Source: Pseudomonadota bacterium (GTDB lineage: Bacteria; Pseudomonadota; Gammaproteobacteria; Burkholderiales; Burkholderiaceae_F). From it: 5,019 bases of DNA. Below the pieces are notes generated by a model. That model had not been told where the DNA came from. It saw only the letters and a list, made by a program, of their open reading frames with translations, and ran no database searches. This document shows, one piece after another, positions 1-5,019 of this stretch. The DNA is taken from the NCBI GenBank assembly GCA_021823635.1, contig JAKANT010000178.1, positions 1-5,019 on the forward strand, in the 5' to 3' direction. The position numbers and the translations under genes are program-made. Positions within the stretch are counted from its first letter, which is position 1, and the number at the start of each line of letters is the position of its first letter.

Positions 1-490
1 GCAGCGGCAGCGGGTTGTGGCCCCATTCGCCGGCGATGCCGTTCGGCCCGTCGAGCAGGCGGCCATCGACCACGATGCCGCCGCCCACTCCGGTGCCGAG
101 GATGACGCCGAAGACCACACGCGCACCGGCGGCCGCGCCATTGAGCGCCTCCGACAGCGCGAAGCAGTCGGCGTCGTTGGCGAGCCGGATCTCGCGCCCG
201 AGCCGCGCCTCCAGGTCCGCCCGCAGCGGCTTGCCGTTCAGGCACACCGTGTTGGAGTTCCTCAGCAATCCGGTGGCGCGCGAAACCGAGCCCGGCGTGC
301 CGATGCCGACCGGACAGCGGCGGCCGAGGTCGCGCTCCGCGCCCTCGACCAGCGCCGCCACGGCCTCGACGATCGCCGCGTAGCTGGCCGATGGCGACGC
401 GATGCGCCGCCGCAGCAAGAATGCGCCGGCATCGTCGATCGCGGCGATCTCGATCTTGCTGCCGCCGAGATCGACACCCAGGCGGATCAT
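1..490 (-). CDS. ROK-family sugar kinase, probably fructokinase (Mak-like); C-terminus outside window
   Basis: A cytoplasmic ATP-dependent sugar kinase of the ROK family, likely phosphorylating fructose or another hexose at C6. The 163 visible residues cover the N-terminal domain and the start of the second. They show the phosphate-binding DLGGSKIE (7-14), GIGTPGS (62-68), the N-S-N segment with LNGKPL (78-89), LANDADCFALSEA (103-115) with the presumed catalytic Asp106, the glycine-rich LGTGVGGG (131-138), and GEWGHNPLP (154-162). In this last motif His158 is normally the first ligand of the structural zinc; the CxCGxxGC part lies off the left edge. GEWGHNPLP and the NSN/LNG pattern resemble E. 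coli Mak more than NagK, but the substrate is an inference. The ATG at 490-488 overlaps the stop of the upstream VOC gene by 4 bases and has no Shine-Dalgarno sequence, which points to translational coupling. About half of a typical 300-residue protein is present. Confidence 0.9.
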   Translation of the reverse strand, partial: MIRLGVDLGGSKIEIAAIDDAGAFLLRRRIASPSASYAAIVEAVAALVEGAERDLGRRCPVGIGTPGSVSRATGLLRNSNTVCLNGKPLRADLEARLGREIRLANDADCFALSEALNGAAAGARVVFGVILGTGVGGGIVVDGRLLDGPNGIAGEWGHNPLPL

Positions 491-978
491 CGCGGCGGCG
501 AAGCGAACTGCGCGTACAGCGAAGGATCGAAGCGCAGCTCACCGCCGCGCGCGGCCGCCGGCGCGCCCGGTTCGTCGCGCAGGTCGTAGGTCAGCTCCAG
601 CAGCACGCCGTTGGGGTCGTAGACGAACAGTTGCGCGAGCGTCGTCTCCGGTGGCCGCTGATCGCGGTAGGGCAGGCCGTGGCGCTGCAGCCGCTCGCAT
701 TGCGCGAGGTAGCCGCGCGCCCAGAACGACACGTGATCGACGCGGCCGGTGCCGCGCGCGAAGCCGCCGCCTTCCTCACGCGCGCGCTCGCCGCCGTACA
801 GATGCACGATGGCGTCGCCGTCGTCGCGGCCGAGCCAGGCGCCGGGAAACGGAAACGGCGGCCGCGGCACGCGCCGCAGGCCGAGCACGCGTTCGTAGAA
901 CGCGACCGTCTTGTCGAGGTCGTCGGCCTTGATCGCGACGTGCGCGAGCGAGCGAACGAAACAGACGTCGGTGGACAT
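487..978 (-). CDS. VOC-family (glyoxalase/dioxygenase-fold) metalloprotein
   Basis: A small cytoplasmic protein (163 aa) of the vicinal oxygen chelate superfamily, which includes glyoxalase I, fosfomycin-resistance enzymes, extradiol dioxygenases and epimerases. Two beta-alpha-beta-beta-beta modules are visible. The first begins LAHVAIKADDLDKTVAFYE (11-29) with His13, then VLGLRRV and IVHLYGG (57-63, His59). The second begins RVDHVSFWA (79-87) with His82 and ends FVYDPNGVLLELTY (118-131) with Glu128. His13, His82 and Glu128 sit where the family places its divalent-metal ligands, so the protein is probably an active metalloenzyme; the substrate cannot be told. The tail after residue 133 is low in order-forming residues. 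The gene starts 5 bases after the lipoprotein stop with no ribosome site, and its TGA overlaps the kinase start (ATGA), so it is the middle gene of a coupled three-gene transcript. Confidence 0.88.
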   Translation of the reverse strand: MSTDVCFVRSLAHVAIKADDLDKTVAFYERVLGLRRVPRPPFPFPGAWLGRDDGDAIVHLYGGERAREEGGGFARGTGRVDHVSFWARGYLAQCERLQRHGLPYRDQRPPETTLAQLFVYDPNGVLLELTYDLRDEPGAPAAARGGELRFDPSLYAQFASPPR

Positions 979-983
979 GGGGC

Positions 984-1886
984 TCAGAAAGGCGTGTCGG
1001 TGGACCAGTGGGCGGCGGCACCGGCCGCAGCAGGATTCAGCGTGCCGGGGCTCGCGCCCGCCGCATCGGCGATGGCGGTGCCTGCACCCTCGTCGAAGTG
1101 ATAAAGCGCCGCCGTGTTGCCGTCGACGACGAACGGCGCGGTCGGCCGCAGGAAGTTGCCTGGATAACGTACGACGGTGGAGAGCCGCAGTTCGTCGAGC
1201 AGGCCGCGGAAAGACTTATAGCCGGCCAAGTTGTGCTTCTCGGCGCCGAGCACGAGGAACGGGTCGGACTGCGGGTAGGCGGTCGGGCGGCCGACGCGGT
1301 AGCTGACGTCGAGGCTGGTGCCGGTGTCGGCCGGGATCTGCCGATCCAGCACGCCGTCGACGAACAGCTTCATCTCGCCGTCGGCGCGGCGGCGCGTGAC
1401 CGCGACGTGGTGCCAGTTGCCGTCGAGCACGTTCACCGCCCCGCACAGCGTTGCGCCGCCGGCGCCGCGCGCCACCCCGAAGGCGACGCGCCCGCCGAAC
1501 AGCGCGATGCCGAAGTCGCCGTAATCGCCGTCGCCGAACACGTCGCGGTCGATCACGATCGCGCCGTTGATCCAGTCGTCTTTCGGCAACTGCCCCGGCG
1601 TGCACGGCGTGGTCGGGTTGTCGAGCAGCGTCCCCTTGATCCAGAACTCGATCGTGAAGTCGCCGCTGCCCACGTTGACCGGCAGCGAAGCGCCGCCGGC
1701 ATCGGCGAGCGGGATCTTCACCCGGTCGAGGTCGCCCGACCCGGTGCCAAAGAAGCGCAGCGAATAACCGAGCGCGGCCGGCGGCGGGGCGGGCGGGTCG
1801 ATCGAACCCGACGGCGGCGTGCCGCCGTTGCCGCAGCCGGCGAGGGCCGCGCAGACGAAAAGAGCGGCGATTCGAGGCAAGCCCAT
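984..1886 (-). CDS. LamG/concanavalin-like domain lipoprotein
   Basis: A 300-residue predicted lipoprotein. The N-terminus has a short charged start, a hydrophobic stretch and the lipobox LAGC (15-18). Cys18 would be lipidated, and the Gly at +2 gives no inner-membrane retention signal, so an outer-membrane location is likely. A Gly/Pro-rich linker (19-37) leads into a LamG_3-type jelly roll. Its hallmarks are DFTIEFWIKG (76-85), NWHHVAVTRRR with KLFVDGVL (157-180), FRGLLDELRLS (226-236) and ALYHFDEGAGT (260-270). Mature Cys95 and Cys148 might form a disulfide. Such domains bind carbohydrate or protein surfaces; no catalytic residues can be assigned. The ATG at 1886-1884 is chosen because the signal sequence follows it directly; the frame stays open upstream to 2174, but that part is antisense to the cation transporter gene. 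It is the first gene of the minus-strand cluster. Exact role unknown. Confidence 0.82.
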   Translation of the reverse strand: MGLPRIAALFVCAALAGCGNGGTPPSGSIDPPAPPPAALGYSLRFFGTGSGDLDRVKIPLADAGGASLPVNVGSGDFTIEFWIKGTLLDNPTTPCTPGQLPKDDWINGAIVIDRDVFGDGDYGDFGIALFGGRVAFGVARGAGGATLCGAVNVLDGNWHHVAVTRRRADGEMKLFVDGVLDRQIPADTGTSLDVSYRVGRPTAYPQSDPFLVLGAEKHNLAGYKSFRGLLDELRLSTVVRYPGNFLRPTAPFVVDGNTAALYHFDEGAGTAIADAAGASPGTLNPAAAGAAAHWSTDTPF

Positions 1887-1993
1887 CGGCGACGGCGTTG
1901 TCAGCGATGGGGCGACGATAGCAAAGCCCGCCCGCGCCCTCGGGCCGCCGCTACACTGCGCGCCCTCGCAAACGCCGGCCCCGCGTTCTCCCG
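1887..1993. promoter_or_regulatory. divergent intergenic region with candidate promoters
   Basis: This 107-base gap lies between two divergently read starts, so it should hold promoters for both sides. On the plus strand TACACT (1952-1957) fits a sigma70 -10 box about 36 bases before the TTG start, without a recognisable -35 at the usual distance. On the minus strand TATCGT (1920-1915) fits a -10 for the lipoprotein gene about 28 bases before its ATG, again with no convincing -35. I found no long inverted repeat, and no sequence resembling the conserved core of the yybP-ykoY manganese riboswitch that often precedes UPF0016 genes. The promoter calls rest on -10 likeness alone. Confidence 0.35.
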
Positions 1994-2548
1994 TTGGAAG
2001 CCTTTCTGATTTCCACCGCCCTGGTCGCGCTGGCCGAGATGGGCGACAAGACGCAGCTGCTGTCCTTCGTGCTGGCCGCGAAACTGAAGCGCAGGCTGCC
2101 GATCGCGCTCGGCATCCTCGCCGCCACCGCGGCCAATCACTTCCTCGCCGGCTGGGTCGGGGCGTGGCTGGCAACGCTGGCGTCGCCGACCACGCTGCGC
2201 TTCATCGTCGCCGCCTCCTTCTTCGCCTTCGGCCTCTGGGCGCTGAAGCCCGACCGTCTGGACGGCGAGCGCGAATACTCGAGCCGCAGCGTGTTCCTGA
2301 CCACGCTGGTGGCGTTCTTCCTGGTCGAAATGGGCGACAAGACGCAGCTCGCCACGGTGGCGCTGGCAGCGCGTTTCGACGCGCTGGCGGCGGTGGTGAT
2401 CGGCACCACGCTCGGCATGATGATCGCCAACGTGCCGGCGGTGTGGCTGGGCGAGCGGCTGGCGCAGCGCATCGACATGAAGATCATGCGCTGGATCGCG
2501 GCCGCGCTGTTCTTCGCGCTCGGCGCCGCGACCTTGCTTTTCGCATGA
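1994..2548 (+). CDS. UPF0016 / TMEM165-Gdt1 family membrane cation transporter (probable Mn2+ exporter)
   Basis: A 184-residue inner-membrane protein of the UPF0016 family, whose studied members (human TMEM165, yeast Gdt1, Vibrio MneA, cyanobacterial Mnx) move Mn2+ and/or Ca2+, probably against protons. It has the family's two inverted halves, each about three hydrophobic segments, with one signature motif per half: EMGDKTQ at 15-21 and EMGDKTQ at 112-118. The acidic residues of these motifs form the cation site in the family. A short polar loop (roughly 79-93, PDRLDGEREYSS) joins the halves. The start is TTG at 1994: the first in-frame ATG (2039) falls inside the first motif and would remove its Glu, so TTG is the sensible choice. 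No good Shine-Dalgarno precedes it. Length is normal for bacterial members. Manganese export is an inference from family. The binding-protein gene follows 56 bases downstream, with no evident functional link. Confidence 0.9.
   Translation: MEAFLISTALVALAEMGDKTQLLSFVLAAKLKRRLPIALGILAATAANHFLAGWVGAWLATLASPTTLRFIVAASFFAFGLWALKPDRLDGEREYSSRSVFLTTLVAFFLVEMGDKTQLATVALAARFDALAAVVIGTTLGMMIANVPAVWLGERLAQRIDMKIMRWIAAALFFALGAATLLFA
2039..2058 (+). repeat. direct repeat copy 1 (motif duplication inside UPF0016 gene)
   Basis: Twenty bases, ATGGGCGACAAGACGCAGCT, are repeated exactly at 2330-2349 in the same frame. Both encode MGDKTQ plus two bases of Leu. The repeat marks the internal duplication of this family, conserved here even at synonymous positions. 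Confidence 0.9.
2330..2349 (+). repeat. direct repeat copy 2 (motif duplication inside UPF0016 gene)
   Basis: Second exact copy of the 20-base segment at 2039-2058, in phase, encoding the second cation-binding motif. The flanking sequence is not similar beyond the neighbouring Glu codon, so this is motif conservation rather than a recent tandem duplication. Confidence 0.9.
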
Positions 2549-2565
2549 TCGGCGCGCGGCTGCGA

Positions 2566-2571
2566 TACGAT
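2566..2571 (+). promoter_or_regulatory. candidate -10 box for the ABC importer operon
   Basis: TACGAT, within GATACGAT, lies in the 56-base gap after the UPF0016 stop and 33 bases before the binding-protein ATG, a suitable place for a sigma70 -10 element. No -35 hexamer is seen at 16-18 bases; TTGCTT at 2534-2539 is 26 bases away, too far. The gap and the strong ribosome site suggest the operon has its own promoter, but this box is weakly supported. Confidence 0.3.
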
Positions 2572-2591
2572 GCCGCGCACGCGAACGGACC

Positions 2592-2597
2592 AAGGAG
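2592..2597 (+). promoter_or_regulatory. strong ribosome binding site of the binding-protein gene
   Basis: AAGGAG sits 7 bases before the ATG at 2605. It is the only strong Shine-Dalgarno in the window, and it fixes this start over an in-frame ATG at 2545 that overlaps the previous stop. It fits the high expression usual for periplasmic binding proteins. Confidence 0.85.
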
Positions 2598-2604
2598 AAC
2601 CGCC

Positions 2605-4185
2605 ATGCCCCGTATTGCCGCCGCGCTGCGGCGAGTCGCGGTCCTGCTGCTCGCCGGCCACGTCCTGTCTGCGGCAGCGCAGGAACTGGTGATCGGACTG
2701 TCCACCCCGGTCACCTCGCTCGATCCGCACTTCCACAATCTGTCGCCGAACAACAATGTCGCCGACCACCTGTTCGACAAGCTCGTACACAAGGACGCGC
2801 GCGAGCAGCTGAAACCGGGGCTGGCCGAATCGTGGAAGGCGGTCAACGAGACGACGTGGGAATTCAAGCTGCGGCGCGGCGTCAAGTGGCACGACGGCAA
2901 GGAGTTCACCGCCGAGGACGTGGTGGCGACGCTCAAGCGCATCCCGAACGTGCCGAACAGCCCGGCCTCCTTCGCCACCTATACGCGCCCGATCAAGGAC
3001 GCGATCGCGGTGGACAAGCACACGCTGCGCTTCGTCACCGAGCGGCCGCACCCGCTGCTGCCGAACGACCTGGTGGCGGTGCGCGTGATTCCGAAGGCGA
3101 TCGCCGAGAGCGCCAAGACCGACGACTTCAATGCCGGGCGCGCGCTCATCGGCACTGGACCGTTCAAGTTCAAGGAGTACGTGGCCGGCGACCGCGTGGT
3201 GCTGGAACGCAACGACGCCTACTGGGGGCCGAAACCGCACTGGAAGACGGTGCGCATGCGCATGATCAGCAGCGCGCCGGCGCGCGTGGCGGCGCTGCTG
3301 GCCGGCGACGTGCAGATGATCGAGGGCGTGCCCACCGCCGACATCGCGCGGCTGGAAAAGGACGCGCGCGTGACCGTTTCTTCCGCGGTGTCGAATCGCG
3401 TGATCTACCTGCACATGGACAGCGACCGCGACCGCTCGCCCTTCGTCACCGACCGCGCCGGCAAGCCGCTGGAGAAAAACCCGCTGAAGGACGCTCGCGT
3501 GCGGCGCGCCATTTCGCTCGCACTGGACCGCGACGCGATCGCCTCGCGCATCATGGAAGGGCAGGCGCAACCGGCCGGCCAGCTGCTGCCGGACGGCTTT
3601 CCCGGCACCAGCAAGCGCCTGCCGCCGCCGAAGCAGGATCTCGGCGCAGCCAAGAAGCTGCTCGCCGAGGCGGGCTTCGCGGACGGCTTCGGCATCACGC
3701 TGCACACGCCGAACAACCGCTACATCAACGACGAGAAGGTGGCGCAGGCGGTGGCGCAGTTCCTCACCCGCGCCGGCATCGACACCAAGGTGGAGGCGAT
3801 GCCGAGCAGCGTGTTTTTCTCGCGCGCCGGGAAACTCGAGTTCTCGTTTTTCCTCGCCGGCTGGGGCGCCGAGACCGGGGAGACTTCCTCGCCGCTGCGC
3901 GCGCTGATCGCCACTTTCAACGCCGCCGCCGGCATGGGCACCGCCAACCGCGGCCGCTTCTCGGACGCCGGCGTGGACGCGCTGATCACGACCGCGCTCA
4001 CCACGATCGACGACGGCAAGCGCAACATCTACCTGGCCGCGGCGGCGGAGAAGGCGATCGGCGAACTGCAGGCGATCGTGCCGGTGCACTACGAGGTCAG
4101 CTCGTGGGCGCTGAAAAAGGGACTCACCTATACCGGCCGGGCCGATCAATACACGTACGCCTTCGACGTGCGCCCGGGCAAGTGA
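2605..4185 (+). CDS. ABC transporter periplasmic substrate-binding protein (SBP_bac_5, DppA/OppA-like)
   Basis: A 526-residue periplasmic solute receptor that would deliver a peptide or other small solute to the membrane permease encoded next to it. A signal peptide is clear: Arg-containing start, hydrophobic core (11-21), and a likely cleavage after Ala25 (SAAA/QE). The family-5 signature lies at about 72-105: GLAESWKAVNETTWEFKLR, then GVKWHDGKEFTAEDV. Further landmarks are GTGPFKFKEY (183-192), RNDAYWG (202-208), and LKDARVRRAISLALDRDAI (294-312). The region LAGWGAETGETSSPLRAL (417-434) takes the place of the Asp-rich segment that holds the ligand's amino group in DppA, so a peptide ligand is not assured. 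Length is normal for the family (about 500-540). The permease follows after 26 bases. Substrate could also be glutathione, an opine or nickel chelate. Confidence 0.93.
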   Translation: MPRIAAALRRVAVLLLAGHVLSAAAQELVIGLSTPVTSLDPHFHNLSPNNNVADHLFDKLVHKDAREQLKPGLAESWKAVNETTWEFKLRRGVKWHDGKEFTAEDVVATLKRIPNVPNSPASFATYTRPIKDAIAVDKHTLRFVTERPHPLLPNDLVAVRVIPKAIAESAKTDDFNAGRALIGTGPFKFKEYVAGDRVVLERNDAYWGPKPHWKTVRMRMISSAPARVAALLAGDVQMIEGVPTADIARLEKDARVTVSSAVSNRVIYLHMDSDRDRSPFVTDRAGKPLEKNPLKDARVRRAISLALDRDAIASRIMEGQAQPAGQLLPDGFPGTSKRLPPPKQDLGAAKKLLAEAGFADGFGITLHTPNNRYINDEKVAQAVAQFLTRAGIDTKVEAMPSSVFFSRAGKLEFSFFLAGWGAETGETSSPLRALIATFNAAAGMGTANRGRFSDAGVDALITTALTTIDDGKRNIYLAAAAEKAIGELQAIVPVHYEVSSWALKKGLTYTGRADQYTYAFDVRPGK

Positions 4186-4201
4186 CCGCGGCCGGCCGCG
4201 G
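4186..4201. repeat. 16-base perfect palindrome in the binding-protein/permease gap
   Basis: CCGCGGCCGGCCGCGG is identical to its reverse complement and begins right after the TGA of the binding-protein gene. As RNA it can fold into a 6-base-pair all-GC stem (CCGCGG/CCGCGG) with a CCGG loop. There is no following U run, so it is not a classical terminator. Hairpins at this place in binding-protein operons commonly protect the upstream message or lower downstream expression, and I infer that role. Confidence 0.7.
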
Positions 4202-4211
4202 CTGAGACGCG

Positions 4212-5006
4212 ATGAGCGTCTACATCCTGCGTCGCCTGGCGCAAACCGCGCTCGTGCTCGCCGTCACGTCGCTGCTGGTGTTCTTCGGCCTGTACGTAGT
4301 CGGCGACCCGGTCGAGATCCTCGTCAATCCGGTCGCCGACGAAGCCGAGCGCGCGCGCGCGGCGGCCGCGCTGGGGCTGGACAAGCCGATCGTCGAGCAG
4401 TACTGGATCTTCCTGCGCAGCGCCGTCGGCGGCGACCTCGGCACCAGTTTCGTCTACGGCCGCCCGGCCCTGCAGGTGATCCTGGAACGCATGCCGGCCA
4501 CGCTCGAGCTGGCGGCGCTGGCGATGGCGATCGCCGTGACGCTCGGCATCCCGCTCGGCCTGTATGCTGGGCTGAAGCCCGATTCCATCGCCGCGCGCGC
4601 GATCATGGCCGGTTCGATCCTCGGCTTTTCGCTGCCGACGTTCTGGGTCGGGCTGCTGCTGATCCTGGTGTTCGCGGTGCAGTTGGGCTGGCTGCCTTCG
4701 ACCGGGCGCGGACCGACGCAGGAGTTTCTCGGCCTGCAGCTGTCGATCCTGCACTGGGAGGGACTGAAGTACGCGCTGCTGCCGGCGCTGAACCTGGCGC
4801 TGTTCAAGCTCAGCCTGATCGTGCGGCTGACGCGGGCGCAGGTGCGCGAGCAGGTACTGCTCGACTACATCAAGTTCGCGCGCGCGAAGGGCTTGCCGCG
4901 CTCGCGCGTGATCGGCGTGCACCTGCTGAAGAACATCCTGATTCCGCTGGTCACGGTGATCGGGCTGGAGCTGGGCTCGGTGATCGCGTTCGCGGTGGTG
5001 ACCTAG
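4212..5006 (+). CDS. ABC transporter permease, DppB/OppB type; reading frame ends early at a conserved motif
   Basis: Inner-membrane subunit of a peptide/nickel-type ABC importer, pairing with a second permease expected downstream. It shows the N-terminal MSVYILRRL with first membrane segment (about 9-30), the GGDLGTSFVYGRP motif (73-85), membrane segments near 97-120, 131-156 and 185-205, and the cytoplasmic EAA-like coupling loop DYIKFARAKGLPRSRVI (218-234) that contacts the ATPase. The ATG at 4212 lies 26 bases after the binding-protein stop with only a weak GAGA ribosome site. The frame stops with TAG at 5004-5006 after 264 residues, whereas family members have about 305-340. The last residues AFAVVT are exactly those before the conserved TETVFAWPG stretch, so about 50 residues and the last membrane helix are missing. 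This may be a contig-end artefact or a real nonsense mutation. Confidence 0.88.
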   Translation: MSVYILRRLAQTALVLAVTSLLVFFGLYVVGDPVEILVNPVADEAERARAAAALGLDKPIVEQYWIFLRSAVGGDLGTSFVYGRPALQVILERMPATLELAALAMAIAVTLGIPLGLYAGLKPDSIAARAIMAGSILGFSLPTFWVGLLLILVFAVQLGWLPSTGRGPTQEFLGLQLSILHWEGLKYALLPALNLALFKLSLIVRLTRAQVREQVLLDYIKFARAKGLPRSRVIGVHLLKNILIPLVTVIGLELGSVIAFAVVT

Positions 5007-5011
5007 ACTAG
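5003..5011 (+). other. CTAGACTAG cluster carrying the premature permease stop
   Basis: Nine bases with two overlapping-spaced CTAG tetramers, a tetramer I did not find anywhere else in the window by eye. The next codons in the permease frame (Thr-Ser-Phe-Ala) still line up with the family's ThrValPheAla, so no insertion or deletion is needed; the change is a group of substitutions. It is near the window end, as expected of low-quality contig-end bases. Confidence 0.55.
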
Positions 5012-5019
5012 CTTCGCCT

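Noticed and set aside
391..1101. Plus-strand open frames over the VOC and kinase genes
   Set aside because: Arg/Ala-rich without motifs; the minus-strand products have recognisable metal-ligand and kinase motifs.
1008..2009. A 333-codon plus-strand frame across the lipoprotein gene
   Set aside because: Its composition is that of a reverse shadow (Arg, Ala, Val, Asp-rich, no domain), and the opposite strand holds a clear lipobox and LamG motifs.
1887..2174. Extension of the lipoprotein frame to 2174
   Set aside because: It is Arg/Ser/Ala-rich antisense to the UPF0016 gene, and the lipoprotein signal begins directly at the ATG at 1886.
1819..2604. Upstream extension of the binding-protein frame to 1819
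   Set aside because: The extension runs through the UPF0016 gene in another frame and is low-complexity; the AAGGAG site and signal peptide place the start at 2605.
2137..4149. A 670-codon open frame on the minus strand, antisense to the binding-protein gene
   Set aside because: It is rich in Arg, His, Gly and Val as expected of an antisense frame in GC-rich DNA, has no recognisable domain, and covers genes with clear family motifs on the plus strand.
4186..4201. Rho-independent terminator after the binding-protein gene
   Set aside because: The hairpin has no following T run and the permease of the same importer starts 10 bases later, so a full stop of transcription is unlikely.
4349..4372. 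Alternating GC run in the permease gene
   Set aside because: It encodes an ordinary Arg/Ala-rich part of the loop after the first membrane segment; such runs are expected in GC-rich coding DNA.

Overview
The window is very GC-rich with dense, forward and reverse protein-coding genes. The protein sequences (a Mak-like ROK kinase, a UPF0016 cation transporter, a DppA/DppB-type ABC importer) and a clear AAGGAG ribosome site suggest a Gram-negative proteobacterium. A betaproteobacterium of the Burkholderiales type is my best guess, but that is inferred from style, not from any marker gene. No RNA genes, insertion sequences, CRISPR arrays or phage genes were seen.

Left part (1-1886, minus strand). 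Three genes read leftwards with almost no spacing. A lipoprotein with a LamG/concanavalin-like fold (1886 to 984) is followed after 5 bases by a small VOC (glyoxalase-fold) metalloprotein (978 to 487). This overlaps by 4 bases (ATGA) the start of a ROK-family sugar kinase, most like fructokinase Mak, which runs off the left edge. The packing indicates one transcript with coupled translation, but the three products do not form a pathway I recognise.

Middle (1887-2548). A 107-base divergent intergenic region separates the minus-strand cluster from a plus-strand UPF0016/TMEM165-Gdt1 family membrane protein. This is a probable Mn2+ (or Ca2+) exporter that starts with TTG and carries the two hallmark EMGDKTQ motifs.

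Right part (2605-end, plus strand). An SBP_bac_5 family periplasmic binding protein is followed by a DppB-type permease, the start of a peptide/nickel-type ABC import operon. A 16-base perfect palindrome fills most of the gap between the two, and probably acts as an intercistronic hairpin. The permease reading frame stops at a TAG placed exactly where the family has the Glu of its VVTET(V/I)F motif, 14 bases before the window ends. The TAG lies in a small cluster of bases unlike the rest of the window (two CTAG tetramers), so a contig-end artefact is as likely as a real truncation. The missing second permease and ATPase genes would be expected downstream of the window.

No clearly novel system is visible. 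The most useful points to check are the permease stop and the unusual lipoprotein-VOC-kinase cluster.
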